From: Pseudomonadota bacterium | GTDB lineage: Bacteria; Pseudomonadota; Alphaproteobacteria; Acetobacterales; Acetobacteraceae | NCBI GenBank assembly: GCA_021805545.1 | Contig: JAJZFB010000054.1 | Coordinates: forward strand, 1-57,030 | DNA: 57,030 bases | Reading direction: 5' to 3' | Shown: positions 6,945-15,918 of the stretch, piece by piece | Position numbering within the stretch: the first letter of the stretch is position 1 | Layout of the letters: every line of letters starts with the position of its first letter | The notes under the pieces: generated by a model | The model's database searches: none | What the model was told of the DNA's origin: nothing | Seen by the model: the letters and a program-made list of their open reading frames with translations, nothing else | Made by a program: the position numbers and the translations under genes

Positions 6945-8100
6945 GGGGCGATATTGCGCCCGCAGGGGGGCGGAGCGCAAGCCATGTGAGCAGGGCGGTG
7001 AGTGCTGCCAGGAATGGGGCGGCATAGAATGACGAGGCCCAGGGCGAGAGCAGCAGCAGAGGGCCGGCATAGATGACGAGCCCCAGCGCCACGCTCCAGC
7101 CCGGCGCGGCGCGCAGCCCGAGTACGCGCAGCCCGAGTATAAGCGCGGCGGGCAGGGTGACGAGGTCATACGCATAGGCGTGGGGCTGGGCGATGGCGGT
7201 GGCGCCCAGCAGCACGGCGATGGCCGCGTTGTAGCTGCCGCGCCGCGCCGCCGCCCAGGTGCATAATGCCGCCGCCAGCGTGCAGGCGGTTTGCAGCGCC
7301 ATGGCCCAGTGCGGTGCCATGCCCAGGGCCAGCGCGTTGGCGGCGGGGGTTACCATGGTGCTGAGATTCGTGCCGCCGCTGAAGTAATCCTGCTGGATGC
7401 GGGGCAGAGAGGTGAGCCAGAGCCGCCATAAATCGGGCGGCAGAGCAAGGCAGGTAAGGAGCACCAATAGCCCGGTGGTGAGAATGGCCCCGGCAATGGC
7501 GTTCCAGCGCCCTTGCGCCAGCAGCAGCACGGGCAGCAGCACCCCCATTTGCGGCTTGAGCGTGAGCAGCCCGAACAGTACCCCCGCCAGCACCGGCCGG
7601 CGTGGCAAGGCGGCAAGCCCGCCCAGCAGCAGCGCGCCGATGAAGAAGGAGCTTTGCCCCAGCACGATGCAAAGCAGCGCCGCCGGGCTGGCCAGCAGCG
7701 CCAGCACCGCCACCGGGCCGCGCAGCAAGGCCCAGCCGGCCACGGCAAAACAGGCCAGCCCCGCCAGCAGCCATATAGCGCGCGCCGCATTATAAGGCAG
7801 GGTGCCCAGCCATTTTATAAAGAGCAGCGCATCAGGCGGGTAGGTGAAGGGGAAGAAGCTGTGATAGCCCCGGTAGAGCGATTGCTGGAAATGCATCATC
7901 GCATCCGGGTTGTAGATGGCGGTAAGCGGCGTGAAGCGCGGATAGGCCCAGAACCCCAGGAAATCCTGGTTGAGGAACAGATGGCGGCGCAGAATATAGG
8001 CCAATACCACAAGATTGAGCGTGCCGCACAGCGCCAGCACGGCGGTAAAAACAAGGCGGTAAGGCTTGGCGCGGGTGTATTCTGGCATCATGTAAGGCAT
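6919..8100 (-). CDS. GT87 (DUF2029) family polytopic membrane glycosyltransferase
   Basis: A 393-residue protein with about nine or ten hydrophobic segments. It has features of the DUF2029/GT87 family: an acidic first outer loop (NQDFLGFWAYPRF), the FPFTYPPDALLF motif near residue 82, and LLTLKPQMGVLLP in the middle. Family members studied in actinobacteria are polyprenyl-phosphate-mannose-dependent mannosyltransferases; donor and acceptor here are unknown. It overlaps the RDD gene downstream and is divergent from the hydrolase gene at 8124. Confidence 0.8.
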   Translation of the reverse strand: MPYMMPEYTRAKPYRLVFTAVLALCGTLNLVVLAYILRRHLFLNQDFLGFWAYPRFTPLTAIYNPDAMMHFQQSLYRGYHSFFPFTYPPDALLFIKWLGTLPYNAARAIWLLAGLACFAVAGWALLRGPVAVLALLASPAALLCIVLGQSSFFIGALLLGGLAALPRRPVLAGVLFGLLTLKPQMGVLLPVLLLAQGRWNAIAGAILTTGLLVLLTCLALPPDLWRLWLTSLPRIQQDYFSGGTNLSTMVTPAANALALGMAPHWAMALQTACTLAAALCTWAAARRGSYNAAIAVLLGATAIAQPHAYAYDLVTLPAALILGLRVLGLRAAPGWSVALGLVIYAGPLLLLSPWASSFYAAPFLAALTALLTWLALRPPAGAISPHVPIHPAV

Positions 8101-8123
8101 AGTCGGGCTTGTATGTCTGGTCG

Positions 8124-8987
8124 ATGGGGGAATGGATGGCGCGGTCTGGGTCGGTAGCTTATCTTTTGGGGGCGCGCTTCCACAAAATGGCCTTTGTGGA
8201 ATTTGGCAACCCCGCCGCGCCGGCTGTTATTTGCGTGCATGGCCTAACCCGCAATGGGCGCGATTTTGATGCGCTGGCCGGCGTGCTGGAGGACAGGTTC
8301 CACGTTATCTGCCCGGACCTGCCGGGGCGCGGCCGGTCTGACTGGCTGCCTGAGGCCATGGCGTACCAGCCGCCCTCTTACGTGGTGGCGCTCACCCATC
8401 TTATCGCCCAGGTCAACAAGCCCGTGGCGTTTATCGGTACGTCGCTGGGTGGCATTTGCGGCATGATGCTGGCGGCGGCGCAGGGCACGCCGCTCACCAG
8501 GCTGGTGCTGAACGACATAGGCCCTTTTATTCCCGCCGCCGCCCTGCTGCGGATACGCGAATATATGAGCAATGCGCCGGAGCGTTTTGCCACCATGCAG
8601 GCGCTGGAGGAGCATTTGCGTAAAATTCACGCGCCCTTTGGCGAACTTTCCGCCGCGCAATGGGCGCATTTGGCCCGTTTCTCGGCCCGCACGGTGCTGG
8701 ACCAGACCGGGCAGGGGCGTTTCGCGCTCAATTACGACCCCAAAATCATCGAGCCGATGCGCGCCTCGGTGCCGCTGGATGTCGATACGTGGCCGTTGTG
8801 GCCGCATATTTCCATTCCGCGCCTGGTGATACGCGGCGCGCGGAGCGATTTGCTGTTGCCGGAAACCTATGACCGCATGCTCTCTACCGGCGCGCAGGGT
8901 TATGTGGTGCAGGATGCCGGCCACGCCCCGGCGCTGATGGATTATGAGAGCATGGCGCGGATAAAGGCGTTTCTGCTGGAAGGGTAA
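8124..8987 (+). CDS. Alpha/beta hydrolase
   Basis: A serine hydrolase of the alpha/beta fold, about 287 residues. It shows the oxyanion HG motif (VICVHGLTRNG), the PDLPGRGRSDW strand-turn, the nucleophile elbow GTSLGG, an acidic residue in GARSDLLLP and the catalytic histidine in DAGHAPAL. Substrate cannot be inferred. The start is uncertain: a TTG at 8109 and ATGs at 8124 and 8136 are all in frame, and none has a clear ribosome-binding site at ideal spacing. Confidence 0.88.
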   Translation: MGEWMARSGSVAYLLGARFHKMAFVEFGNPAAPAVICVHGLTRNGRDFDALAGVLEDRFHVICPDLPGRGRSDWLPEAMAYQPPSYVVALTHLIAQVNKPVAFIGTSLGGICGMMLAAAQGTPLTRLVLNDIGPFIPAAALLRIREYMSNAPERFATMQALEEHLRKIHAPFGELSAAQWAHLARFSARTVLDQTGQGRFALNYDPKIIEPMRASVPLDVDTWPLWPHISIPRLVIRGARSDLLLPETYDRMLSTGAQGYVVQDAGHAPALMDYESMARIKAFLLEG

Positions 8988-9015
8988 GCGCATCCGTAAC
9001 GCCGTGGTATGACAA

Positions 9016-9021
9016 TATAAT
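9016..9021 (+). promoter_or_regulatory. Possible -10 box upstream of the BrkB-family gene
   Basis: A perfect TATAAT lies 44 bases before the BrkB-family start codon, in the short gap after the hydrolase gene. I cannot find a convincing -35 box 16-18 bases upstream, so this is only a candidate. Confidence 0.3.
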
Positions 9022-9064
9022 TTCAGCATTGCCCCGCTCACGGCGCGGCCATTAGGCTGGTTGC

Positions 9065-9937
9065 ATGATCGGGACGCTTTTCAACCGCGGGCATTTTCCA
9101 TTGCTCAGGCGCGCCTTGTTTTCCGCGGGCCGTGCCACGGCCTCGCAGCGTGTGTCGCTGGTGGCGGCGGGTTGCGCCTTTTATGCCACGCTGGCGCTGT
9201 TTCCAACCATCACCATGCTCATTTCGCTTTACGGGCTGGTCTTCAACCCCGCCACGGTGCAGCCGCAGCTTCAATATTTGCAGGGCTTCATGCCGCATGC
9301 GGCATTTGCGCTTATTTCCGGACGCATAAGCAGCATTGTCGCGCAGCCTGCGAAGGGGCTTGGTTTTTCTTTCGTCTTGTCTCTGCTTATTTCGCTTTGG
9401 TCGTCCTCCACGGGCACCAAGTCCATCCTCAATGCGTTGACCATGGCGTATGAGCAGCGTGAAACGCGCGGGCTGTTGCATTTCCAGCTCATTGCGCTTG
9501 GCATGACTTTCGTGGCTGTTATGGGCGCCATCCTGGCCATTGCCTTTCTGGTGCTGGTGCCTGTTGTGGCGGCGCATCTGCCTTTGCCGGGCTGGGCCTT
9601 GTTCCTGCTCGGTTTTGTGGGGCCGGTTACCATGGTTGTGTTTCTCGCCGCCGCGCTGGGGGTGCTCTACCGCTTTGGCCCGGCCGGCAAGGGGCGCATT
9701 TTTTACGCGCCGGGGGCGGCGGTGGCCACCATTGCCTGGTTTGCGGCTTCATCGGGGTTTGCCTTTTATGTGGGCCGTTTTGCCGCCTACAGCGCCCTGT
9801 ACGGCCCGCTGGCCACGCTTATCGGCCTGATGATGTGGTTTTTTATTTCCGCTTACGTGGTGCTGTTTGGTGCCGAGCTGAACGCGGCGCTGGATAGGGA
9901 GTGGCGCCGCACTGTTGCAGCGGCCGCGCAACCATAA
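9065..9937 (+). CDS. YihY/BrkB family inner-membrane protein
   Basis: A 290-residue polytopic protein of the YihY/virulence factor BrkB family with about six transmembrane helices. An N-terminal amphipathic segment precedes the conserved VAAGCAFYATLALFPTI helix (residues 32-48). Later features include SLLISLWSSSTGTKSILNAL and the C-terminal YVVLFGAELNAALDREW, all typical of the family. Once thought to be RNase BN, the family is now of uncertain function. The GxALFP-like first helix and the GAELNA end are the strongest markers. Confidence 0.93.
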   Translation: MIGTLFNRGHFPLLRRALFSAGRATASQRVSLVAAGCAFYATLALFPTITMLISLYGLVFNPATVQPQLQYLQGFMPHAAFALISGRISSIVAQPAKGLGFSFVLSLLISLWSSSTGTKSILNALTMAYEQRETRGLLHFQLIALGMTFVAVMGAILAIAFLVLVPVVAAHLPLPGWALFLLGFVGPVTMVVFLAAALGVLYRFGPAGKGRIFYAPGAAVATIAWFAASSGFAFYVGRFAAYSALYGPLATLIGLMMWFFISAYVVLFGAELNAALDREWRRTVAAAAQP

Positions 9938-10024
9938 AATACCGGCCAAAATACAGGCTGACAAATGAGAACATGGCGGGTACGGTAACACGATAAATAA
10001 ACAATAGCGGGGAGACAGGCTGCC

Positions 10025-11230
10025 ATGCTGCGATTATTGCTAAACCCTCTGTTTGCCGTGGCAATGCTTCTGGCGCCGCCTGCATTGGCGCAGTCGCTCA
10101 AGCCCAGCCAATTGCTCAGCTCGCTTACCGTTACGCCGGTAAGCATTCCCCACCCGGTTCTGGGCGCGGATGACCATACGCATTTGGCTTATGAGCTGCT
10201 GGTAACAAATACGAGTGGCCTGTTTGTAACGCTGGACCGGGTGGAGGTGCTGGGCGGCGGCGGGCAGGGCCACGTCCTGGCCAGCTACGGGGGCGGCGCG
10301 CTGAGCAAGGCGCTGGTGGATTTTTCACGCAAGGGCAGCCTGCTGCCGCCGGGTGTTGCCGCAATGCTGGTGCTGGATGTCTCGTTGCCCGCAGGTGCGC
10401 CGGTGCCGGACCAGTTAGTGGCGCGAATTTCGGCCACGCGGCAAGCCATGGGGCCAGATGGTAAACCTGTGCCCATGGACCCGAATGGCCCTTTTCCGGC
10501 CCGGTACAGCTTTACCACCGCACCCGCGCCGGTTAGCCCCACCCCAGCCCTGGTTGTGGAGCCGCCGCTACGCGGCAAAAACTGGGTGGCGGCTGGAGGG
10601 TGCTGCGCCACCATAACGCCGCATCGTGGCACCGCGCTGGCGGTGAATGGCAAGCTCTATGTACCGCAACGTTTTGCAATCGACTGGGTTCAGCTTGACG
10701 GCAAGCACCGTGCCGTAACCGGAGACCCCGCCAAGCTCAGTAGCTATCCGTGCTTTGGCGCGCCGGTTTATTCGGCCACCTATGGCAAGGTGGTGAACCT
10801 GTATGACGGCCTGCCCGAGCAGGTGCCGGGCCACCCCAAGGATATAAAGCCGGAAACGATTGGCGGTAACATGATCGTTGTTGAAATCGGCGCGGGGCAG
10901 TATGCGTTTTACGGGCATTTGCAGCCAGGCAGCCTGAAGGTAAAATTAGGCGGTATCGTGAAGCCCGGCCAATTACTGGGGCTGGTGGGCAATACAGGTA
11001 ATTCCACCGCGCCGCATCTGCATTTCGAGCTGATGGACACGGACTCGCCCTTGGCCGCCGACGGGCTGCCCTTTGTGTTCACACAATTCTCCAGCCCTGG
11101 CACGCTGGCGCAAGACCCCGATTCGGTTGAGGATCCCGGTAAGGAGCTGACGATTGACCCTTCGCGCGGCGCCGGGCAGCATATCCGGCAATTGCCGCTG
11201 AACAACCAGGTGGTGGATTTCAGCGGCTGA
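10025..11230 (+). CDS. Secreted M23 (LytM) family peptidase-like protein with an altered zinc site
   Basis: A 401-residue exported protein with a signal peptide (residues 1-22, cleavage after PPALAQ), an Ig-like N-terminal region and a C-terminal LytM domain (about 240-345). The second zinc/catalytic cluster is intact: YGHL with H298, and HLHFELMD with H331 and H333. The first motif, normally HxxxD, reads RFAID (216-220), so the first histidine ligand is replaced by arginine while Asp220 remains. It may be a non-catalytic LytM protein or belong to a subgroup with changed metal binding. Typical members cleave peptidoglycan cross-links in the periplasm. Confidence 0.85.
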   Translation: MLRLLLNPLFAVAMLLAPPALAQSLKPSQLLSSLTVTPVSIPHPVLGADDHTHLAYELLVTNTSGLFVTLDRVEVLGGGGQGHVLASYGGGALSKALVDFSRKGSLLPPGVAAMLVLDVSLPAGAPVPDQLVARISATRQAMGPDGKPVPMDPNGPFPARYSFTTAPAPVSPTPALVVEPPLRGKNWVAAGGCCATITPHRGTALAVNGKLYVPQRFAIDWVQLDGKHRAVTGDPAKLSSYPCFGAPVYSATYGKVVNLYDGLPEQVPGHPKDIKPETIGGNMIVVEIGAGQYAFYGHLQPGSLKVKLGGIVKPGQLLGLVGNTGNSTAPHLHFELMDTDSPLAADGLPFVFTQFSSPGTLAQDPDSVEDPGKELTIDPSRGAGQHIRQLPLNNQVVDFSG

Positions 11231-11233
11231 GCT

Positions 11234-12175
11234 TCAACCCGCCTTGCCCCGCCGCATTTCGCGGTACAATGGCTTTGGCCAGCGGCGGTGCAGCCAGAGC
11301 CAGGCGCCGGGTTTGGCGCCGATCCAGCGTTCCAGCGTCTGGTTCATGGTGGTGGTGAGGGTAAGGAGGGCGGCTTGCTTGTCGCCTGTATCGGGCAGCG
11401 CCAAAGGCGCTTCGCATATAATGTTGAAGCGCGCGGGGGCGGTGCGCTCCACGTAGCAGGGCAAAACCGGGCAGCGGAAGCGCAGGGCAAAGCTGGCCAT
11501 GGGTTCGAGCGTCATGGCGGTGTGGCCAAAAAAAGGGGCTTCGATGCCGGTGTCGAGCTTCTGGTCCACCAGCAGGGCCAGGTGCCCGCCTTTGAGCAGA
11601 TGTGCATAGGCGCCGCGCGCGCCGGTGGCGCCTTTGGGGAACATGGTGATCCGGCGCCGGAAATTGGCTTCGCGCAGCTTCGCCAGCATATCGTCCACCA
11701 GCTTGTTGCTGGCGGCGCGGTACATGAAGCCAATATCCACGCCATGGCTGAAGGCGGCTTGCGGAAGGATTTCCCAGTTGGCGATATGCCCGGCGATGAA
11801 GATGGACGGGCCGCCCTTGGCCAAGGCGGGTGCCACGTTTTCATCCCAGCCCAGCACGGAATAGCCGGGGCCGGGCGCGCCGGGCGGAATTTCGGGAATA
11901 TCGCCAATACGCACCAGCTCGGCCATGGTGGCGCCGAGATTTTGCCAGCACTCCTTCACGATGCGGCGGCGCGCGGGCTGGTCCAGCTCTGGCATGGCAA
12001 GGCGCAGATTAATGTCCGCCACGCGCGAGGTGGGGACGAACGGGCCAATAAACCCCGCCACGGCGGCACCCAGGCGCGAGGCTGCGGCGGGTGAAAGCGG
12101 GCGCAGCAGCGCGATGAGCGTGGCAACCAGCGCCGCTTCGGCGCGGTGGGCGAGTTTAATGCGCGGTTCACTCAT
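11234..12175 (-). CDS. Lipid A biosynthesis acyltransferase (LpxL/HtrB-like)
   Basis: A 313-residue membrane-bound acyltransferase of the LABLAT family, which adds secondary acyl chains to Kdo-lipid A from acyl-ACP. The HX4E catalytic motif is H130-I-A-N-W-E135, followed by a conserved KGATGARGAYAHLLKGGHLALLVDQ block that includes the acceptor-site aspartate. The gene overlaps the lpxK stop by the four bases ATGA and closes an operon of lipid A genes. Whether it acts as LpxL or LpxM cannot be told. Confidence 0.9.
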   Translation of the reverse strand: MSEPRIKLAHRAEAALVATLIALLRPLSPAAASRLGAAVAGFIGPFVPTSRVADINLRLAMPELDQPARRRIVKECWQNLGATMAELVRIGDIPEIPPGAPGPGYSVLGWDENVAPALAKGGPSIFIAGHIANWEILPQAAFSHGVDIGFMYRAASNKLVDDMLAKLREANFRRRITMFPKGATGARGAYAHLLKGGHLALLVDQKLDTGIEAPFFGHTAMTLEPMASFALRFRCPVLPCYVERTAPARFNIICEAPLALPDTGDKQAALLTLTTTMNQTLERWIGAKPGAWLWLHRRWPKPLYREMRRGKAG

Positions 12176-13113
12176 TGCAGCAGGCTGTTCCAGGCTGTTT
12201 CATCCTGCCAGGCCAGGCGCGCCTGCACCACAAGGCAGGCGGTGCGCAAGGCGGGCGGGAGCTTGACGAAATCCTTCGCTGTGGTGACCAGCTTGGCCCC
12301 GGTGGCCGAGGTCTGGCCGAGCAGCGAGGTGATGTCGCGCGCGGAATAGACATGATGGTCGGGGAAGGCGTGCGTATCCACCAGCTCGGCGCCCAGCGAG
12401 AGTACGGAGCGGAAAAACTTCTCGGGCCGCCCAATGCCGGCAAAGGCGATGACCGGGCGGCGGGAGAGCGATTCCGTGCATTGCGGCAGCAGCTCGGCGC
12501 GGTGAATGCGCAAGCCGGGGGGGAGCTGCGCCAGCGCGCCGGTTTCATCCGCCCCGATGAGCACGGCGGCGTGGCAGCGCGCGGCGGCGGCGGCAACCGG
12601 CTCGCGCAGCGGGCCCGCGGGCAGCAAATAGCCATTGCCGAAGCCGTAACCCCCATCGATGACAAGGAGCGCGAGCGTTTTGTTGACTGACGGGTTTTGC
12701 AGCCCGTCATCCATAACAATGGCGGAAGCGCCTTCGGCCAAGGCCAGCCTGGCCCCGGCGGCACGGTCGCGCGCCACAATGGTGGGCGCGCGGGCGGCCA
12801 GCAGCATGGCCTCGTCGCCTACATCCCGTGCATCGTGCAGGGCGCGGTCCACCAGCACCGGGCCGGCAAGCTGGCCGCCATAGCCGCGCGTAAGGGCGTA
12901 AGGGTGGCCAGGCAGGCGGGCGAGAATATCCAGCACCACCATGGTTTTGCCGGCACCGCCCACGCCCGCATTGCCAACACAGATGGTTTTTATACCCATG
13001 GCCGCGCCTTGCCGCCGCACCCGCCGCGCCGTGGCAATGCGGGTGATGAGGCTGAATGGCCGCAGCGCTTGGGCGGGCAGGCCGCGCGTGGACCAGAAGG
13101 AAGGGGCTTTCAT
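12172..13113 (-). CDS. lpxK: Tetraacyldisaccharide 4'-kinase
   Basis: Phosphorylates the 4' position of the lipid A disaccharide at the inner membrane. The 313-residue product (start at 13113, overlapping the waaA stop by ATGA) has the N-terminal LpxK signature MKAPSFW, a P-loop GNAGVGGAGKT at residues 47-57, the ALTRGYGG and VGDEAMLLA motifs, and DDGLQN with the catalytic aspartates. The C-terminal AGIGRPEKFF and FPDHHVYS blocks also match. An in-frame extension upstream to 13227 lies inside waaA and is less likely. Confidence 0.96.
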   Translation of the reverse strand: MKAPSFWSTRGLPAQALRPFSLITRIATARRVRRQGAAMGIKTICVGNAGVGGAGKTMVVLDILARLPGHPYALTRGYGGQLAGPVLVDRALHDARDVGDEAMLLAARAPTIVARDRAAGARLALAEGASAIVMDDGLQNPSVNKTLALLVIDGGYGFGNGYLLPAGPLREPVAAAAARCHAAVLIGADETGALAQLPPGLRIHRAELLPQCTESLSRRPVIAFAGIGRPEKFFRSVLSLGAELVDTHAFPDHHVYSARDITSLLGQTSATGAKLVTTAKDFVKLPPALRTACLVVQARLAWQDETAWNSLLQ

Positions 13114-14327
13114 GGCATCTGCCCCAAGATGAGGCTTGCGGCGCGGCGTGGCAATTCCGCCGCGCTCGCAAAACAGGCGGCGGCTGCCATGCCGTTTGGG
13201 CATGCACGCAGCCAGGCGCGCACGCATGCGGTGAGCGAGGCAGCGTCCGTGACGGTTGCCAGCATCCCGGCGCCGCGAAGAAGTGCTGCTGCTTCCTCGA
13301 AATTTTCCAGATGCGGGCCGCTGATGACCGGACGGGCGAGGAGTGCTGGCTCGATGATATTATGGCCGCCATGGCCCGCCAGGGAATTGCCGATGAAGGC
13401 GAATGGGGCAAGGCGGAAGAGCAGGCCAAGCTCGCCCAGCGTGTCCGCCACATAGATTTGCCCTGGCCGGGGCGGCTGGCCGTGGCTGCGGCGCGGGGCA
13501 TTGGCGCCTAACGCCGCCACCTCGGCGCCGCGCTCGGGGTGGCGCGGGGCGATGATGGTGACGAGGCTGGGAAATTCTCCCAGCAAGGCGTTATGCACAA
13601 TGGCGCAAATTGCTTCCTCGCCGGGGTGCGTGCTGGCGGCGAGCCAGACGGGGCCAGGGATTTGCGCCTGCAGGGCGGCGCGTGCCGCTTCATCCACCGG
13701 CAAGGGCTGGGCGAAGAATTTGAGATTGCCCCACGCCTCCACCGCCACGCCAAGGGCGCGGAATTTTTCCGCATCCCCCGCCGATTGCGCGAGGATGGCG
13801 CTAAAGCCGCCGAGCAGCGCGCGGGCCGTGCCGGGGGCGCGGCGCCAGGCGCGGGCCGATTTGTCCGACATGCGGGCATTGAGCAGCAGACGGGGGATAC
13901 CCCGTGCGTCGCAGCCTTGCAGCAAATTGGGCCAGATTTCGCTCTCCAGAAACACCGCCACATTGGGCCGCCAATGGGTGAGGAAGCGGTGCGTCCAGCC
14001 GGGAACATCCAGCGGGATGAATTGGTGGATGGCACCCGGCGGCAGGCGCGCTTCAGCCAGCGTGGCCGAGGTGACGGTGCCGGTGGTAAGCAGGATATTA
14101 GTTTGCCCGGCAAGGGCGTGCAGTACGGGCAGTACGCTCATCGTCTCACCCACGCTGGCGGCGTGCACCCAGGCCAGGCGGCCTTCAGGCCGTGGAATGG
14201 CGGCAATGCCCTCACGCTCCGCCAGCCGGGCCTCGATTTCCTTGCCCCGGGCGGCGCGGCGCAGCAGCATGCGGCGCAGGCTGGGCCGGGCAAGGCTGGT
14301 GGCGGTGGCGTACAGGCGCAGCATCAT
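13110..14327 (-). CDS. waaA: 3-deoxy-D-manno-octulosonate (Kdo) transferase
   Basis: Adds Kdo from CMP-Kdo to lipid IVA, the first inner-core step. The 405-residue product has the GT30 N-terminal domain with WVHAASVGE (catalytic Glu61), the LTTGTVTSA and FLESEIWPN motifs, and the C-terminal GT-B half with STHPGEE, PRHPERG, and GGHNIIEPALLARPVISGPH. It overlaps genes on both sides by four bases (DUF374 gene stop at 14324, lpxK start at 13113). Whether it adds one or two Kdo residues cannot be judged. Confidence 0.97.
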   Translation of the reverse strand: MMLRLYATATSLARPSLRRMLLRRAARGKEIEARLAEREGIAAIPRPEGRLAWVHAASVGETMSVLPVLHALAGQTNILLTTGTVTSATLAEARLPPGAIHQFIPLDVPGWTHRFLTHWRPNVAVFLESEIWPNLLQGCDARGIPRLLLNARMSDKSARAWRRAPGTARALLGGFSAILAQSAGDAEKFRALGVAVEAWGNLKFFAQPLPVDEAARAALQAQIPGPVWLAASTHPGEEAICAIVHNALLGEFPSLVTIIAPRHPERGAEVAALGANAPRRSHGQPPRPGQIYVADTLGELGLLFRLAPFAFIGNSLAGHGGHNIIEPALLARPVISGPHLENFEEAAALLRGAGMLATVTDAASLTACVRAWLRACPNGMAAAACFASAAELPRRAASLILGQMP

Positions 14328-14980
14328 GGCATGGCGCGCTCCAGCGCCGCGTTCAGCGCCGCCTGGATGGCGGGCAGGCTCTCCTGCCAGCCGCTGCGCG
14401 GCACTGTTATGGGTTTACCCACCACCAATTTGCCGTGCCCGAAGGGCAAGGCCAGGCGCATTTTGTCCCAGCTGTTGAGGGTAATGGCGCGCGAGGTGGC
14501 AGCCGCGCAGGGCAGGACGCGGGCGCCGGTAATGGCGGCAAGCTGCGCCACGCCCGGCGCGGCCACACGGCGCGGCCCGCGGGGGCCGTCGGGCGTAAGA
14601 GAGACATTTTTGCCCGCCGCCAGCGCCTTGGCCAGGGCGCGCAGCCCCACCGGGCCGCCCTTGCTGGTGGAACCGGAAACCAGTTCCAGGCCGAGATTGA
14701 TCATGATATTGCCGATCATCTGGCCATCGCGATGGCGGCTGGCCAGCGCCACGCCAGGACGATTCATGCCCGCCCGCCTTGCCTCGCGTAGCGTAATTGC
14801 GATGGCGGGCAAGGCCTCATGCCAAAAAACGGCGATAATTGGTTGATCCTGGGCCAGTAAAACAAGGTTCTCGCGCCCCTCTACCCGCCAGCTTTGGGTG
14901 GCCATTACCAGCCGCACATACTGGGTGAGGAGCCAAGTGAGGGCGCGCTGCATGGGCGCGGAATGAAGCAGGGATTGCAC
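14324..14980 (-). CDS. DUF374 family lysophospholipid acyltransferase-like protein
   Basis: A 218-residue protein of the DUF374 family, distant relatives of glycerolipid acyltransferases that often sit next to waaA and lpxK in alphaproteobacteria. Conserved features visible are FWHEALPAI, SRHRDGQMI, GSTSKGG and the signature TPDGPRGPRR. An N-terminal hydrophobic segment suggests membrane association. The role is presumed to lie in lipid A or outer-membrane lipid modification. The GTG at 14980 gives the longest product; the ATG at 14953 is an alternative. Confidence 0.88.
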   Translation of the reverse strand: MQSLLHSAPMQRALTWLLTQYVRLVMATQSWRVEGRENLVLLAQDQPIIAVFWHEALPAIAITLREARRAGMNRPGVALASRHRDGQMIGNIMINLGLELVSGSTSKGGPVGLRALAKALAAGKNVSLTPDGPRGPRRVAAPGVAQLAAITGARVLPCAAATSRAITLNSWDKMRLALPFGHGKLVVGKPITVPRSGWQESLPAIQAALNAALERAMP

Positions 14981-15006
14981 GCCGCGGCGGTAGCACCTAA
15001 CGCGGT

Positions 15007-15288
15007 TTACTGCCAGTTGATGCTGAGTGGCTCGCGGTGGGCGAAGCGCAGTAGGTGGCGGTCCACCACCTGTTTAAGCCGGGTAATTTGTTCTGGCGTG
15101 CCAGCGTTGACGATGATGGAGAGGCGTTGCTCACTGGCATCGAGCGTGCAGAGGCCGAGCGGGAACTCGACCTCGCCATGCTCGTTGGTTTCATGCCGCG
15201 CAAAGGGCAGCTTGTGCGCGAAATGCTTTACGAACTGCCCGAGATAGCGCCGGGCATTGGGCGTGGAGATCTGGGCCGTGGCGTTCAT
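15007..15288 (-). CDS. DUF2218 domain protein
   Basis: A 93-residue protein that fits DUF2218 over its whole length: an N-terminal AxISTPNARRYLGQFVKHFAHK segment, then a hydrophilic core with a LxxF-type beta strand, and a C-terminal INW. The family has no assigned biochemical function; members are often beside iron/siderophore genes or PadR regulators. It starts 4 bases after the PadR stop and ends 26 bases before the DUF374 gene, so it probably shares a transcript with both. Confidence 0.85.
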   Translation of the reverse strand: MNATAQISTPNARRYLGQFVKHFAHKLPFARHETNEHGEVEFPLGLCTLDASEQRLSIIVNAGTPEQITRLKQVVDRHLLRFAHREPLSINWQ

Positions 15289-15291
15289 GGC

Positions 15292-15888
15292 CTACAGCTC
15301 CTCTATCTTGCGCGCGGCTTCGTCCAGCGTATCGGCTATGCGGCGCATGGTTTCGGGCGAGGCATCGCGCCCGCCCAGGCGCAGGCGCAGTGCCGTTTTC
15401 ACATTCTCCATGGCACGCATCACCGGCAAAGCCGCCTGGCGTCCTGGCGTGCCTGCCAAACGGGCCAGGATGGCAGCGGTCAGCTCCTGGTTTTCCGCCA
15501 GCGCGGCGCGGCCAGATTCGGTAATGCGGTAGAGTTTCTTGCTGCCTTCCGCTGTGGCTTCCGCCTGGCCCAGCTCTTCCAGCATGGTGAGGGTGGGGTA
15601 GATAACGCCGGGGCTTGGCGCATAGGCACCGCCGGTGAGGTCCTCGATGGCCTTGATGAGATCATACCCGTGGCGCGGCTCCTGGCTGATGAGGTGCAGC
15701 ACCAGCAGGCGCAGATCGCCATGCTCCAGGAAGCGCGCGGCACGGCCGCCGCGGCCAAAATGCCGGTGATGGCCCTCGCCGCGCATGAAACGGCGCTGGC
15801 CGCAAGCACCTTCGGCCTGGGAACTGAACGGGGCATCGCCCATTTGGCGGTGACGGCCATGACGGCCCATCTGTTTGAACATACGCAA
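15292..15888 (-). CDS. PadR family transcriptional regulator
   Basis: A 198-residue regulator. An unusual His/Arg/Gly-rich N-terminal stretch (residues 1-50) precedes a PadR winged-helix domain (about 55-130) with LRLLVLHLISQEPRHGYDLI and PSPGVIYPTLTMLEE. A C-terminal helical dimerisation region follows. PadR proteins usually repress their own operon and respond to small ligands. The palindrome TTTAGATATATCTAAA 31 bases upstream is a good candidate operator. It heads a run of genes reaching the lipid A cluster. Confidence 0.92.
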   Translation of the reverse strand: MRMFKQMGRHGRHRQMGDAPFSSQAEGACGQRRFMRGEGHHRHFGRGGRAARFLEHGDLRLLVLHLISQEPRHGYDLIKAIEDLTGGAYAPSPGVIYPTLTMLEELGQAEATAEGSKKLYRITESGRAALAENQELTAAILARLAGTPGRQAALPVMRAMENVKTALRLRLGGRDASPETMRRIADTLDEAARKIEEL

Positions 15889-15918
15889 TTTATTCTCCTG
15901 AATGTGTTGTAGATATAG

